Assembly: GCA_034509925.1 (NCBI GenBank)
Contig: CM067526.1
Location: 5,443,501-5,507,500 of the forward strand
Source: Hirudinaria manillensis
Lineage: Eukaryota > Annelida > Clitellata > Hirudinida > Hirudinidae
DNA: 64,000 bases
Direction of reading: 5' to 3'
Positions 1 through 10,155 of this stretch are shown here, piece by piece. Within the stretch, counting starts at the first letter, position 1; every line of letters begins with the position of its first letter. Under the pieces are notes generated by a model that saw only the letters and a list, made by a program, of their open reading frames with translations, had not been told where the DNA came from and made no database searches. The position numbers and the translations under genes were made by a program.

Positions 1-428
1 ATCCATGGCTACCTGGAAGTTGGCTATATCGGATTTCATATCCGACCGCAAAGTATCAATGTCACATTTCATATCTGACCTCAGAGCATCCATGCCGCAA
101 ATCACATCTGACCGTAAAACATTATTGTCTGACCGCAAAGCATCCATGCCGCAAATCATGGCTTCCCGTTTTTTTTTCTTTTCGAACCCCAAATTCATAC
201 TCCGACGGATCATGATTATTTTCCAAAAGCCATTCCTCGAGCCGTCCTTGTAGTTCGGCTTTTAGGCCAGTTGCATCCAGGGCTCGATTCCTGAGTTCTC
301 GTCTCAAATCGGGAACGCGCAACTCGTCCAGTATCTTAGGTCCCATTTCTGTCGTTTAAAACTCGCTGTCTTTTACCTCTAGTGAATCGATATCCCTTTA
401 CGACGTTAAATCCCACTCCTGACACCAA
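1..428 (-). mobile_element. 5' part of a Gypsy-like LTR retrotransposon: primer site and SAP-domain Gag, cut by the window edge
   Basis: Reading leftwards from the LTR at 429-644 there is an 18-nt primer binding site (410-427, TGGTGTCAGGAGTGGGAT on the element strand), which fits the 3' end of tRNA-Leu. An ATG at 346 opens a Gag N-terminus. Its first 35-40 residues (KILDELRVPDLRRELR, then KAELQGRLEEWL) look like a SAP DNA-binding motif. Then come an acidic linker and a stretch at 1-165 with repeated ALRSD-type heptads (for example GMDALRSDMKCDIDTLRSD) that should form a coiled coil. The SAP part and the heptad part lie in different frames, separated at the A9 homopolymer at 169-177. One base fewer would join them. 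This is therefore either a frameshift mutation or a slippery site. Pol lies beyond the left edge. Confidence 0.7.
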
Positions 429-644
429 TGTTGTAACCCGGGGTCTGATGAATTAATTAACGTAAGGATATCTTTATTGGTTTTAACTAATGGCAAATAC
501 GGCTGGACGATTTGGTCGATTGCTTGTCCCGATCGGTACTGCTTAATGACTTGAATCGCTAGATACGACTTCGAAATAAAAGATACTGAATATTAACTAA
601 ACTTAATTAATTAACTAAACTTAATTAATGTCAGGGATCCAACA
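429..644 (-). repeat. LTR of the SAP-Gag Gypsy-like element (5' LTR, 216 bp)
   Basis: On the minus strand it begins TGTTGGATCC and ends GGGTTACAACA, with TG...CA ends, and is followed one base later by the tRNA-Leu-type primer site. The ends match the 299-bp LTRs at 4967, 11678 and 17160, but the middle differs and is shorter, so it is a related subfamily. It sits in what would be the A-B intron of FAM78-like unit G. Confidence 0.75.
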
Positions 645-1500
645 ATATTAAAAAATTTTATTGATTGAGTAGAAGATAAAGTGTTTTGAAGTTCGAGTGT
701 ATAGTGTGATCAACTGAAGGGTAGTGCTATCATGTTAATTATCATCTAGCTTTAATTTAGCCATTAGCCACTTTTGAATCTTGTGGAATTACCTGAATAT
801 ATCGTGCTTATGCAATTATCCAGCCATCAGGTAATCTAAGCACAATATTATTAACAAAATAACTTCAAAAGATATGAAATCGCTCGCAAATAATATTTAC
901 GAACTTTGCTTGGAGAACAATTCTGTGTTCGAGAGTTTTGAATTGATTTGGGATGTAAATGGTTGAAATAAGATATCGTGCATTATTAACTACATTAGCA
1001 TCACGATCAGCATCACTGCCATTTCTTAAATAATAAACCTGAAGCATGGCGAGCTAATATGAAGTAATTCATCGTCGTCTTGGAGGATGGTCATACTTTC
1101 GTCGATTCCGGCTTCAAATTGATGAAAGTTTATATCCGTAGCCTCCACTGGAGGCTGATAATTCTTTATAGGACCCCAAGCCATGTTCATCTAAGATACG
1201 GATTCAATTTTCTGCAAACTCGAAGTGATTCCGGATGACTCAGTCTGTTCTACCTCCCGCTAAATTTCCTGGAGATAAATATGTTACCGGGATTTCACTA
1301 TTCGTGATTCCGTAATTTTCTGAGAAAAGCGAGGCGTGGGTATAGTTCGAAATGTACCTTTCCAAACACATTTGTCCTTAATCAGGCATATTACTACTGG
1401 CAACAAAGAATTTATGATGGATTTTGACAAGATATGTTCTTGAATGTTTCATTATTCAATAGAATTATGCCGAAATGTGCTATTTTGAGTTTGTTGGATT
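645..1500. repeat. Segmental duplicate of 27790-28640
   Basis: The run after the LTR (tgattgagtagaagataaag onwards), through the exon A region to the conserved block near 1370, is closely similar to 27790-28640 in unit C, including non-coding parts. It marks the ancestral duplication unit of the array. Confidence 0.75.
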
Positions 1501-1822
1501 AGATCGTAAAATCGGTCTGTTCATCTTCGTTTTGAAGATTTGGTTGACTTGGTTGATGTCCGATCGAGGGAATCCCTCCAGAGCAAATTGAAATTCCTGG
1601 ACGTAATGCTCCTCAAGTGGTTGAAGTTACAATGTGCAGAGTTGAAAAGTTTTTGTCAGCTTCTATGCCTGGTCTCTTGCTACCGTTTTTTAAACGATCG
1701 GAGAAAGATGATTCGTCGTAATCTTCAATACAATCCGAATTGGAATCATGCATGTCATTCACTTGAAAAGCTTCACATCTCCGTCCACTAGGAGGTGTCC
1801 AGTCATAGACCCGCATGCTCAT
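1039..1822 (-). pseudogene. FAM78-like unit G, 5' part only (exons U, T, A)
   Basis: Exon U is 1631-1822. It starts ATG AGC ATG, encodes an acidic Ser/Asp-rich segment (DSNSDCIEDYDESS) and ends before a GTAACT donor. Exon T is 1288-1353, but its acceptor dinucleotide AG is changed to AC. Exon A is 1039-1211, ending CCTTGCTTCAG|GTTTAT style, and carries a TAG stop just before the NMAWGP motif (TCG in unit C). Exons B-E are off the left edge beyond the inserted LTR element. The stop and the lost acceptor make the full-length product unlikely. A start at the conserved ATG of MAWGP would avoid both defects. Confidence 0.7.
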
Positions 1823-2140
1823 TAGGTGTACTCGTAACTTGACTGGTAAGAAATCGAGGAATTTGATGTCCTCGACGTTCGATCAACCGCTTACTTTTCT
1901 AATCAGCATAATTCTCAGCATGGGTCAAATTCCACACATTTGTTTGTCCCGGATTTTTGGCAGATTATTTGTTATTAAAAGCAGGAACTGAACTTGAACG
2001 TCATTCAAGACTTGAAATTAGCATGTTGTTCAAATCTTTTAGTAAGATTATTAAAGACAATGTTTAAATTGTTTTAAATGAGCAGATATTATTAAGTTCA
2101 ATAAGTAAGACGTGTTATTTCATTTTTTACATCTTCGTTA

Positions 2141-2148
2141 TGACGTCG
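2141..2148. promoter_or_regulatory. CRE-like element upstream of unit G (degraded)
   Basis: TGACGTCG, one base off the palindrome TGACGTCA. The equivalent position in other units reads TGACGTCA (21290, 34299), TGACATCA (12153), TGACGTCG (28812) or TGACGCCA (40812). Position conservation about 0.3 kb upstream of exon U suggests a promoter element. Function is inferred. Confidence 0.4.
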
Positions 2149-2376
2149 TCGAGGCTTTGCCTACGTGTACATTGAAATATTTACATTAGTAAGTTCATTT
2201 CGATATTATTCCCCCAAATAGAGGTTCAATAATGTCCTAATAGTTGCCTCACAATATCTATAGTTTCCAAACCAAATTAGAGACCGAAAATTTGATGATA
2301 ATAGTTTCGGGGGGAAAGAATCTCGAATGAAAGCATTTTTGTTCACGATAAAGCATTGGGCACATCATTTGTATAA

Positions 2377-2570
2377 ATAATTAATTACTATTCAGACTCT
2401 TTGGTTATGAAGCTAGACAAATAGATTTATCTCGGAAAGCAGAGCGAGAGTAATAGAAACAGCAGATTCTAATTCTTAGAGAATTGAGCATCGTACATCT
2501 TCCAAGCCATCTGAACACTTTCAATGAATCTGACCTTCTATAATTAGTTTGAGGACCCCGTGTTATTACA
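2377..2570 (+). repeat. 3' two thirds of a 299-bp-family LTR, flanked by duplicated spacer
   Basis: It matches the LTR at 11678-11976 from its ATTCAGACTCTTTGGTTATG part to the terminal GTTATTACA. The 5' third is missing. The spacer on both sides is the same block (tagtttcgg...gaaagaatctcgaatg at 2302 and 2572), so the LTR sits between two copies of a direct repeat of roughly 65-100 bp. Confidence 0.7.
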
Positions 2571-3364
2571 ATAGTTTCGGGAGGAAAGAATCTCGAATGA
2601 AAACATTTTTATTCACGATAAAGCATTGAGCACCTCCATCACTTGTATATGGTTTGAACAAAACATTTATGGGCAAATTTAAAAAGATTTCAAAACTGAT
2701 TTATTTAAATGCGTTTCGGTTCTTTAATTTTCGACTGTTTGCGATTTCCATTGAAGTGAATAGGAAACTGAAACATTTGATTCCTTTTTTTCATCAAATG
2801 AGTCAATTGGCGCACATTCCTTCTCAATAATATTAGCCGTTTCTTGAGCGAATTGAAAGTGGGATCAATCAATAAATCGTTCACCGTGGTGATATGAAAC
2901 ATCGCGAGATTTCCACTCCATTCAAAACCTCAGAATTGAATTTCCAAATGACTGCAAAACGTTTGATGAGTGATCTGCTGATCTTAAATTCATCGGAAAT
3001 CGTCCTGCATTCAATGAATTGATGAAAATGCAGTAGAATTAGAATTTGATACCTGCTCCATAAGTCTTTCGTTCAACATTCGTGGAAAAAAGGCAAAATG
3101 GCGAGAATTGTGCCCGGAATTCTTCAAAACTTTCAAGCTTCTTTAAAGTACAAATATTAATTCTTAACTTTTGAGCCTTAGGTTTCATTGCTTCGTTGCT
3201 CGGTTGTTGTGATGGATGTTTCTGTTGACGTCGATGTTGTTTCGTATTTCCGTGCCTTTAGGAACAGAACTTGCTCAATTTTTCCCTTTGCTTTTCCTTT
3301 TTCATGTTTCTCATTTCCGCTGTTCAAAGCTTGCCTTTTAGGAAGTTCTCCTTAGTAATTAACC

Positions 3365-3478
3365 TCAACCTTTACCGTACTCTTCCGTAGCATCTAAATA
3401 TTTGTCCAAATCTATCGTCGTCAGTGCCGGTTCCTTGATCAATTCCGGTTTACCGTCGTATGGTCTCCACACCACAAT
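3365..3478 (-). pseudogene. FAM78-like exon E fragment (unit F 3' end), frameshifted
   Basis: It starts after an AG acceptor with codons for IVVWRPYDGKPELI, the FAM78-type WRPY tail, and is nearly identical to unit A exon E (35796-35951). One base is missing in a T-run near 3371 (cctttacc here, ccttttacc in unit A), so the frame ends at TGA 3367-3365 and the last dozen or so residues are lost. Exons B, C and D that should precede it are absent. The sequence to the right runs into a LINE fragment. Confidence 0.75.
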
Positions 3479-4096
3479 CTTCAAAAGCATCGCAAAATGA
3501 TTGTATCACATTTTTGTTTTTATTCTTTTATATTTCACAAATTCAGAATTTCAAAACCAGCAAGAGTAAAATCACAAGAGTACAGAAAATTTTCTGCTTA
3601 ATCTTAGAAGAATGTTGAGGTCGTAAAATAATTCTTGACACATTATTTATTGATTGGACCTAATTTTATCTTATTGAAATAAGGCGTAGGTCAATTTAAA
3701 TTAATTGTCCGGGCAGTAACCAATGGCAATCAGGGGTAACTAACAACTTCACGTGACAACCACAAAATCAATCTTGAACGCGTGCATTGATATTCGAGCC
3801 TACTTTATTCCGAGTTTAATTTGATCTGACATTTGAGGTTTCAAGAATATAGTTGTCAGATCAAAGCTGACATTGGTGCAAATTTGTCAATTTTCAAATT
3901 CAGTTAAATCGTTTCTAAATATTTGAGTTCATGATAATATAATGTAAATTAATTATATACTTGGTCGTAAAAATAATTTCGGAGGATTTTCTTAAAATTA
4001 CTTCTTTAAGACTAAAGAAAATCTTTGCAAATTTATCTCAGTAAACGTTAGTTCCATCTATTCAAACTGAGATTTTCAAGTATCAATATACAAAGG

Positions 4097-4948
4097 TTAG
4101 TCAATGATGCAAGAAACTCCTTTGTTTGCCTTTGCACTGGCGGACTTCTTTGCCTCCACAACCACCTTCAGAACCTGGTTGTGGCGCCAGGTGTACCGGC
4201 CTTTTGCCAGGGCGTACTTGCAACCTGATAGGACGTGCCGAAGTGTCTGGGTCTCTCCGCACAGTTTGCATCCTGACTCTTCCACCAGACCCCATTTTCT
4301 TAGGTTGTCTCAAGAAGAAAGCTGATCGTAGAGGGATCTGATCACAAACGCCAATTTGAGCGGCGGCATTCTCCATATGTCGTTCCATGAGAGTGATCTC
4401 TGCAGAGCTTGATCCCATGTTGTCCACTGCCCGTGTTGGGCTTGCTGAACTGCTTTTGTGATCCTGAGTTTGGCACTTTTGCTGTAGAGGGCAATTGAGG
4501 AAAGTCCTGGAGGCAGACCCAACCACTTCCTGGTAAACCGATTGATGCACCTCTCCAGTGCCTCCACAGAGGTCAGGCTGAATTCGTAGAAAGTCAGCGG
4601 CCACAACAGTCTTGGGAGGATCACGAACTGTACCAACCACACCTTGAATTTTCCGGGAAGCAACACACCGTCGATCACCGCCATATTCTCCTTTAGCGTT
4701 TCCCCAACTGCGGCCACCTGCTTTCCGTCCCTGAGGGTTTGATCAAAAACTCTGCCCAAGCTTTTAACAGGTTCTTCCTCAACGGTTGGAATTCTTAGTC
4801 TCGCGACTTGGAAGAAGATATCGCTGCGGACTTTCCCTTTAGTCAAGGCTAGACTTCTGGACTTGGTGGGCTTGAAGGCCATTCTGCACCAATTCAACAA
4901 ATTGTTCAGTTTATCCAGACTTTCTTGAACTGTCCGTCTCCTGTTCAT
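4097..4948 (-). mobile_element. 5'-truncated LINE: reverse-transcriptase C-terminal part and CCHC knuckle
   Basis: One minus-strand frame runs through the whole segment with a single in-frame TGA at about 4319-4321 (after YDQLSS, before DNLRKWGL). It encodes the RT thumb/connection region familiar from a widespread metazoan LINE family (FKPTKSRSL, PVKSLGRVFDQTLRD, LPGKFKVWL, ILPRLLWPLTFYE, KWLGLPPGLSSIALY). It ends with a zinc-knuckle-like CKLCGETQTLRHVLSGC. The catalytic RT core and endonuclease are missing. The right end abuts an LTR 18 bp away. The left end interrupts the D-E intron of a FAM78-like copy. Confidence 0.8.
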
Positions 4949-4966
4949 GACCAGGGTTGTTATTAT

Positions 4967-5265
4967 TGTAATAACCCGGGGTCCTCAAACTAATTATAGA
5001 AGGTCAGGTTTATTGAAAGTGTTCAGATGCCTTGGAAGATGTACAATGCTCGAATGTCTAAGTCTTGAAATCTGCTGTTTCTCTAACTTTCGCTCTGTTT
5101 TCCGAGATAAATCCATTTGTCGAGGCTCACAACCAAAGAGTCTGAATAGTACCAATTAATTAATTCTCAAATTATATTGCCACTAAATTTAATTAATTAC
5201 TAAATTAATTAATCAGCAATATAATTTTAATTATTCTTCAATTATCTGGATCCAGGGATCCAACA
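4967..5265 (-). repeat. Solo LTR, 299 bp (SAP-Gag Gypsy-like family)
   Basis: On the minus strand it begins TGTTGGATCCCTGGATCC and ends CCCCGGGTTATTACA. It has the same length as the copy at 11678-11976 and is about as similar as repeats of one young family. No primer site follows, so it is solo or recombined. It lies between the LINE fragment and exon A of unit F. Confidence 0.8.
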
Positions 5266-5349
5266 ATATTTTCAAGTTAAATTTTTAAGGATCTTGAAAA
5301 TAGAGGAGATTAATGTGGTGGTTGATAAACCAGAAAATCGGCGCGTTAA

Positions 5350-6009
5350 AGGTAAATGAACATATTTCTCTTTAAGTTTTGATGGTTCTTTGTCGATTCT
5401 GAAAGTAATATTGTTCAGGTTTATGTCCGAAGCCTTCAATAGAGTTTGATATTTTCCAGCGCCCCCAAGCCATGTTCTTTAAAAACCAAGGTTCGATTTT
5501 TTGCTGACTTGAAGTGATTTTGGACTATCCAATCTGTTCCAAATTCCCGTTATCAATCCCTGGGGCGAAATATGAATGAAAGTCTTTGAAAACTCGTTAA
5601 GCAGCCTTTTGTAATACTTCTGAACTTGACTTCTTACTGCTGATGGCAACTAACTCGTAATGGATTTTGACTTTAATGTCTTGAAACTATATTTTATTAT
5701 TAGATAGAATACTTTGTATGAATAAGTTGATTTTGGTTCCGTCAAGTGCTGTTTTGAGATGGTCGGGGAAGTACTATAATCTGGTGGGCTTCGTTTAGAT
5801 GGTTTAGACTTGCTTGATGGCTGATTGAGAGGATACCTGTCGAGCACATTGAAACATCAGGTCTTCGCCTCCACCTGGAGTTTTTGAAGTTGCAATGTAC
5901 ATAGTTGGAAAATAGCTTTTAAGTCCAGTGCCCTGACGTTGTATTTTAAGAAATCGGAAGATGATGGTTTGTCGTAGTCTTCAAAATAGTCCGAATCGGA
6001 ATCGTACAT
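5350..6009 (-). pseudogene. FAM78-like unit F, 5' part (exons U and A), broken
   Basis: Exon U runs from ATG 6009 to about 5893 (MYDSDSDYFEDYDKPSSSD). It is shorter than in other units, its donor is GC instead of GT, and its end is out of frame with them. Exon A starts at 5503 after a CAG acceptor (QKIEPWFLKNMAWG) but loses one base right after MAWG. The rest (YQTLLKASDINLN...) is in another frame, and the SPYFR donor region is not recognisable. Exons B-D are missing. Non-functional as a FAM78-like gene. Confidence 0.65.
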
Positions 6010-6824
6010 GTTTATGTACCGAAATTTATATATAAACTAAGATCATGCGCAACTTCTTAATAATAATTTTACGATCATAACTAATTTTAAATCGTAAGTT
6101 TAACTTTAAAATCAATTTAACTTATGCTCGGGCAAAACACACTAAACTTGCACGGTTTCAATAAAATTTACTCAAATTTTTTGTTAAAAAAATGTGTAAA
6201 TAAATATTTAAATTAAGATATTTGTTACGATTACAGGCAGAATTAAAATAAAAACGAATTAATTTTTTTAAATCAAGAAAAAAGTGGAGATTACGGAGTG
6301 AAAATAAAATTTGGAAAACATTAAAATGTTTCTACAGATGTTTAAAAAAAACCCAAGTGTTGGTCAGGAATCATCGTTTTTATTCGAGGTTTTCATGGAA
6401 ACGGGCAGCGAACTGAAATTCTGATTCCTTCTCTCCATCAAATGAGTCTCAATTGGTGCACTTTCCCTTGTTGATCATCTTTTATGAGAATTGAAAATAG
6501 GACCGAGTAATCAATTAGTTACCATACGAAGCTTGATACCAAACATCTCGAGTCATCTAGTACAACATTCTCGAAAAAAGACAAAATAGCGTGAAACACT
6601 TCAAATTCTTCGAATCTCAATGAAATACAAATATTAATTCTTAGGGTATTAAGCCTTCGGTGTTTCCCTCTCGGTGTCAATTCGTCGATTCATGTGGCAT
6701 GAAATTGTTATGGAGGTTTATTGATGTTGTTTCGGGCTTTCGTTTAGGTTCTGTTTCCTTTAGAAGCACTTGCTTGTTTTTTACCTTTGAGATTTTCCTA
6801 TTCTTTGTTCCTCTATTTTGCTGT

Positions 6825-9448
6825 TCAAAGCTTACCGCTTAGGAAGTTTTCCTTAGTGATGAGCATCAAATTTTTCGAAATTACATCCGAATGAAGTACA
6901 TAGTTTAATACATTCACCGTCGTACATTTCGGTCTTGCGAGCAGCTCAATTTCACCGTCTCCGTACGGTCTCCATATCACCACCTTTTTTTAAAAAAGAA
7001 TCGTAAAGAGAAAGTAAAATAACTTTTTATTTTCATTTAGCCATTTTCACACATTCATAATGTAAAAAATATCAGGATAAAAAGCAATTGATTTAAGAGA
7101 ATTATCTATTTAACGCCAAACTACCAACTACTAGACTGAGAATCTTTTGAGAAAAAATTTAGCAATTGTTATAAAAGCCCAGAATTAACAGAAGAGTTTC
7201 TAATGCCAAAAATTGGGAATTGTTTTCATTCTTTTGATTGAATTTCGCTTTTGTTTCTTACCAAGAAAAACAAAATTATATCATTAAGTACAATGCATCA
7301 TCAGCCAGAATATCATGAAAATAATAAGAAAAAATATAAACATGTCCTTTATTACAATAAAACAAAGGCTGGAGTTGATACCGTGGATCAGATGTTAGAG
7401 GGTATATCACTAAATGGATGACAAGGCAATAGCCGAGGGCACAATTACGGAACTTTGTAATTTTCAGACAAAGCGTAGGACAATTAAATTGAATGGCCCA
7501 GATGTAACCAATGATCGTACAATGTTTGTCATTATGCATATTATGACAAATTATAATTTTAGATTGATGTCTATGCAAACCTGAGCAGTGTTACAATTCG
7601 GAGCGCAAAGTGCGTAGCATTGTAGAGGCGGCGTTAGATGCTCGGGCACAATCTTCGGGCAGCCATAATCCAAGGGTCCTAAAAATGTACTCCTCTTACC
7701 CACAGGTTTACTTACATCAACGTCGAAGGCCATCTCGACGGACCACTCTATGGTTTTCAATATTTGATAGGAGTTTTTTATGACATCCTTTAAGACTAGG
7801 TAAGCGTAGAATTTCTGCTTTCTGTACACAAACGTCAAGGTTGGATGTGGTATGACTTGTTTGATCGGTAAGACCCAGAGACACTATCGACAAATTTAAA
7901 GATGTCTTTCATTTTATAGTTGTGACAGCATGTCTTTGATCATTGAGTCTGTGTGACTTATTATTTGACCCCTATTAAGGGTACATTATAAGGACATTCT
8001 TAATCCCGGGATGCCAATGAAAAGCATTTGTAATATTTTAAATGATAAATCATTAATTAAATTTTACCCAATTTTCTTAGCAATTATTTCCGAGGGCCAA
8101 TAAAATACCGCTTATTACTGTGATTATCAAGTTCAAAATTAAACTGTTTTTAAAATGATTTGATAAAGCCTACTTCGGTCTTTAAACCGTCACGCATTTG
8201 TGCATTCGCGACGACTTTATCCTGCGTTGGTCCCTCAACGTTGGTGATCCCAGCCGCTGGTCCGTACCAAGGATAATTGTTGCGATTTCCGTCGCTCATC
8301 ATTTGGTATTTTCCAGTTACTAGCTCTGGAATTTCCCAGCTTGCTCTTTAATGGAATAAAGTGGTTGATGGACATCAAAAGATTTAAAGTGACACGGAAG
8401 TAATTTCACTTTTTAGCATTTAAAAGTTACAACATTGGCATTTGTCACATTCAAATATTTTATTATTAAATTAAGGATTGATAATGATAAAATTAACGAT
8501 TAACTAAAAGTATAAGCTAATTATCGTAAACATTTTCAAGGACTTACATTCCTGAATCACCGTAACCACAAATGGTGGTTGCATCTGTACAAACTTGGAT
8601 CCATCCGATTTGGATCTTTACTCCAGCTGGCAATATAGGAATTTCGAAGGTGGCGGAAGCTCTGTTTTAAAGCAATTCTCTTTTAATTTTGGCAGGAAAT
8701 TGTTTAATATCTTATAGAATTATATTTTATATGATTTCTAGATAATGTAGTTGAATTGAAGTAGTTAAATAAAAAGTAACTTTAACCCCTAATGCCCCTA
8801 ATTAAACGCACCATCGTTTTGACATTGGGTTTTTGTTCTTTTTAAAAAATTTTTCTTGAGACCTTTCCACTTTTGGTGCGACTTCTCTAATTAATAATGA
8901 CATGCGGCTCTGGATGAGTTGATATTCTTGCCTTATTTACTTTAAAACTGTTTACATCTGCCTCAGTATTTAAGTTGTCATCCATGAATACAGTCCTGAC
9001 GAATTTACCCCTTGTTGGTCCCAGAACGCCGGTGAACGAAGTCGTTGCCCCGTACCAAGGAAATACCACGCTATCTGAATCGCTTATCATAGCGTATTTT
9101 CCAGTTACAAGCTCCGGAATTTCCCAGCTTATTCTTTAATGGAATTAGGCGGTTGACGAACATCAAATTATTTAAATTAACATGGAAGTTATTTCACTTT
9201 TTAGCCTTTAAAAGTTACCGCATTGACATTGTCAAAATCAATTATTTTATGATTGTATTAAGGAATGATAATGATAAAATTATCGATTAACTAAGGGTAT
9301 AAGCAAATTATCATAAACATTTGCAAATACTTACATTCCTAGATCACCATAAACGCAAACGAGAGTCAACTCTGTACAAACTTGGATCCATCCGATTAGG
9401 ACGTTTACATCAGGTGACAATTTAGGAATTTCGACTGTGGCGGAAGTT
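6825..9448 (-). CDS. FAM78-like unit E: exons B-C duplicated, then D and E; first exons missing
   Basis: Exons on the minus strand: B1 9335-9448, C1 8956-9127, B2 8548-8661, C2 8174-8339, D 7581-7883, E 6825-6983 (stop TGA). All are open, with AG acceptors and GT donors (GTAAGT after both B, GTAAAC after C1, GTAGGC after C2, GTTTGC after D). Motifs match the family: ATVEIPKL, IGWIQVCT, SDSDSVVFPWYGATT (C1), NYPWYGPAAG (C2), LTFVYRKQKF, KPVGKRSTFLG, VVIWRPYGDG. B starts after two bases of a codon and C ends on a codon boundary, so C1 cannot join B2 in frame, while either C can join D. The pairs are therefore mutually exclusive by phase. Exons U/T/A are absent. A LINE and an LTR occupy their place, so a functional start is unproven. 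Confidence 0.65.
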
Positions 9449-10155
9449 CTATTTTAAAGCAATTGACTTTTAATTTTGGCAGAAAATCGTTTAAATTAAT
9501 ACACATTTATATTTGTATAATATCTAGATAATATTGTTAAATTGAAGGTTAAAATGAAAGAATTAATTTAATTTAACCGTTTAATGTCCAATTTCTTATT
9601 TTTTATTTTTTTATAGTTATTACTAAATGTACATAGATATATGAGATTATTTTTAATATTTAATTTTTAACATGTAAACATTTTAAGCTATTCGGACAGT
9701 TGCACAGTTATATGTTTGTTCTTTTTACATTTGAACACAAAATATTTATTCAATCAGAAGTCGGTTAGTTCTACCTGAACATATTTAACATCCCCATATA
9801 CTTAAACATTGATTTTAGGTGTGAAATTTAATTCTTAACTTCTCATAAATTGCATGGATCATTTTTAAAGCCAATTTATTAATTGTTAAATCAAGCAATC
9901 AAAATAGAACAACTCAGAACGGTTAATACAGAGACATGGATCAGCCTTAAGGAGACGCAAGCCTCAGTTGGCAGGCTGACCCAAAAAGTTAATTAATTAA
10001 ACAGATAAACCCGTCGAAAAGCAAACAAAAACAACAAATCTATTAATTTGAAACACCGAGGATGAGAAACAATTTAACGGATAATTTAAACAATATGTAC
10101 AAACAGTAATGCACATGGTCTTGTTTGTGTTAGAGATTTAATAGATGTCAGAATA
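9449..10155. other. Non-coding AT-rich stretch
   Basis: Between exon B1 of unit E and the LINE fragment I see no coding segment, no exon A and no structured repeat. It is probably the residual A-B intron. Confidence 0.5.

Larger units (their letters stand above)
1540..4101. repeat. Segmental duplicate of about 33720-36540
   Basis: This block is collinear and nearly identical with the block holding unit B exon U, the upstream spacer and unit A exon E. The match includes the spacer ORF-like segments and the E-D intron. It stops abruptly at about 4101, where a LINE fragment begins, shortly before the point corresponding to exon D of unit A. Confidence 0.8.

Noticed and set aside
4101..4640. Other-frame ORFs opposite or beside the LINE RT frame
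   Set aside because: Only one frame has RT signatures; the others are shadows.
8100..8175. Apparent stop codon in unit E exon C2 (TCATTTTAA)
   Set aside because: The stop lies after the GTAGGC donor at 8173, which is shared with other units, so it is intronic.
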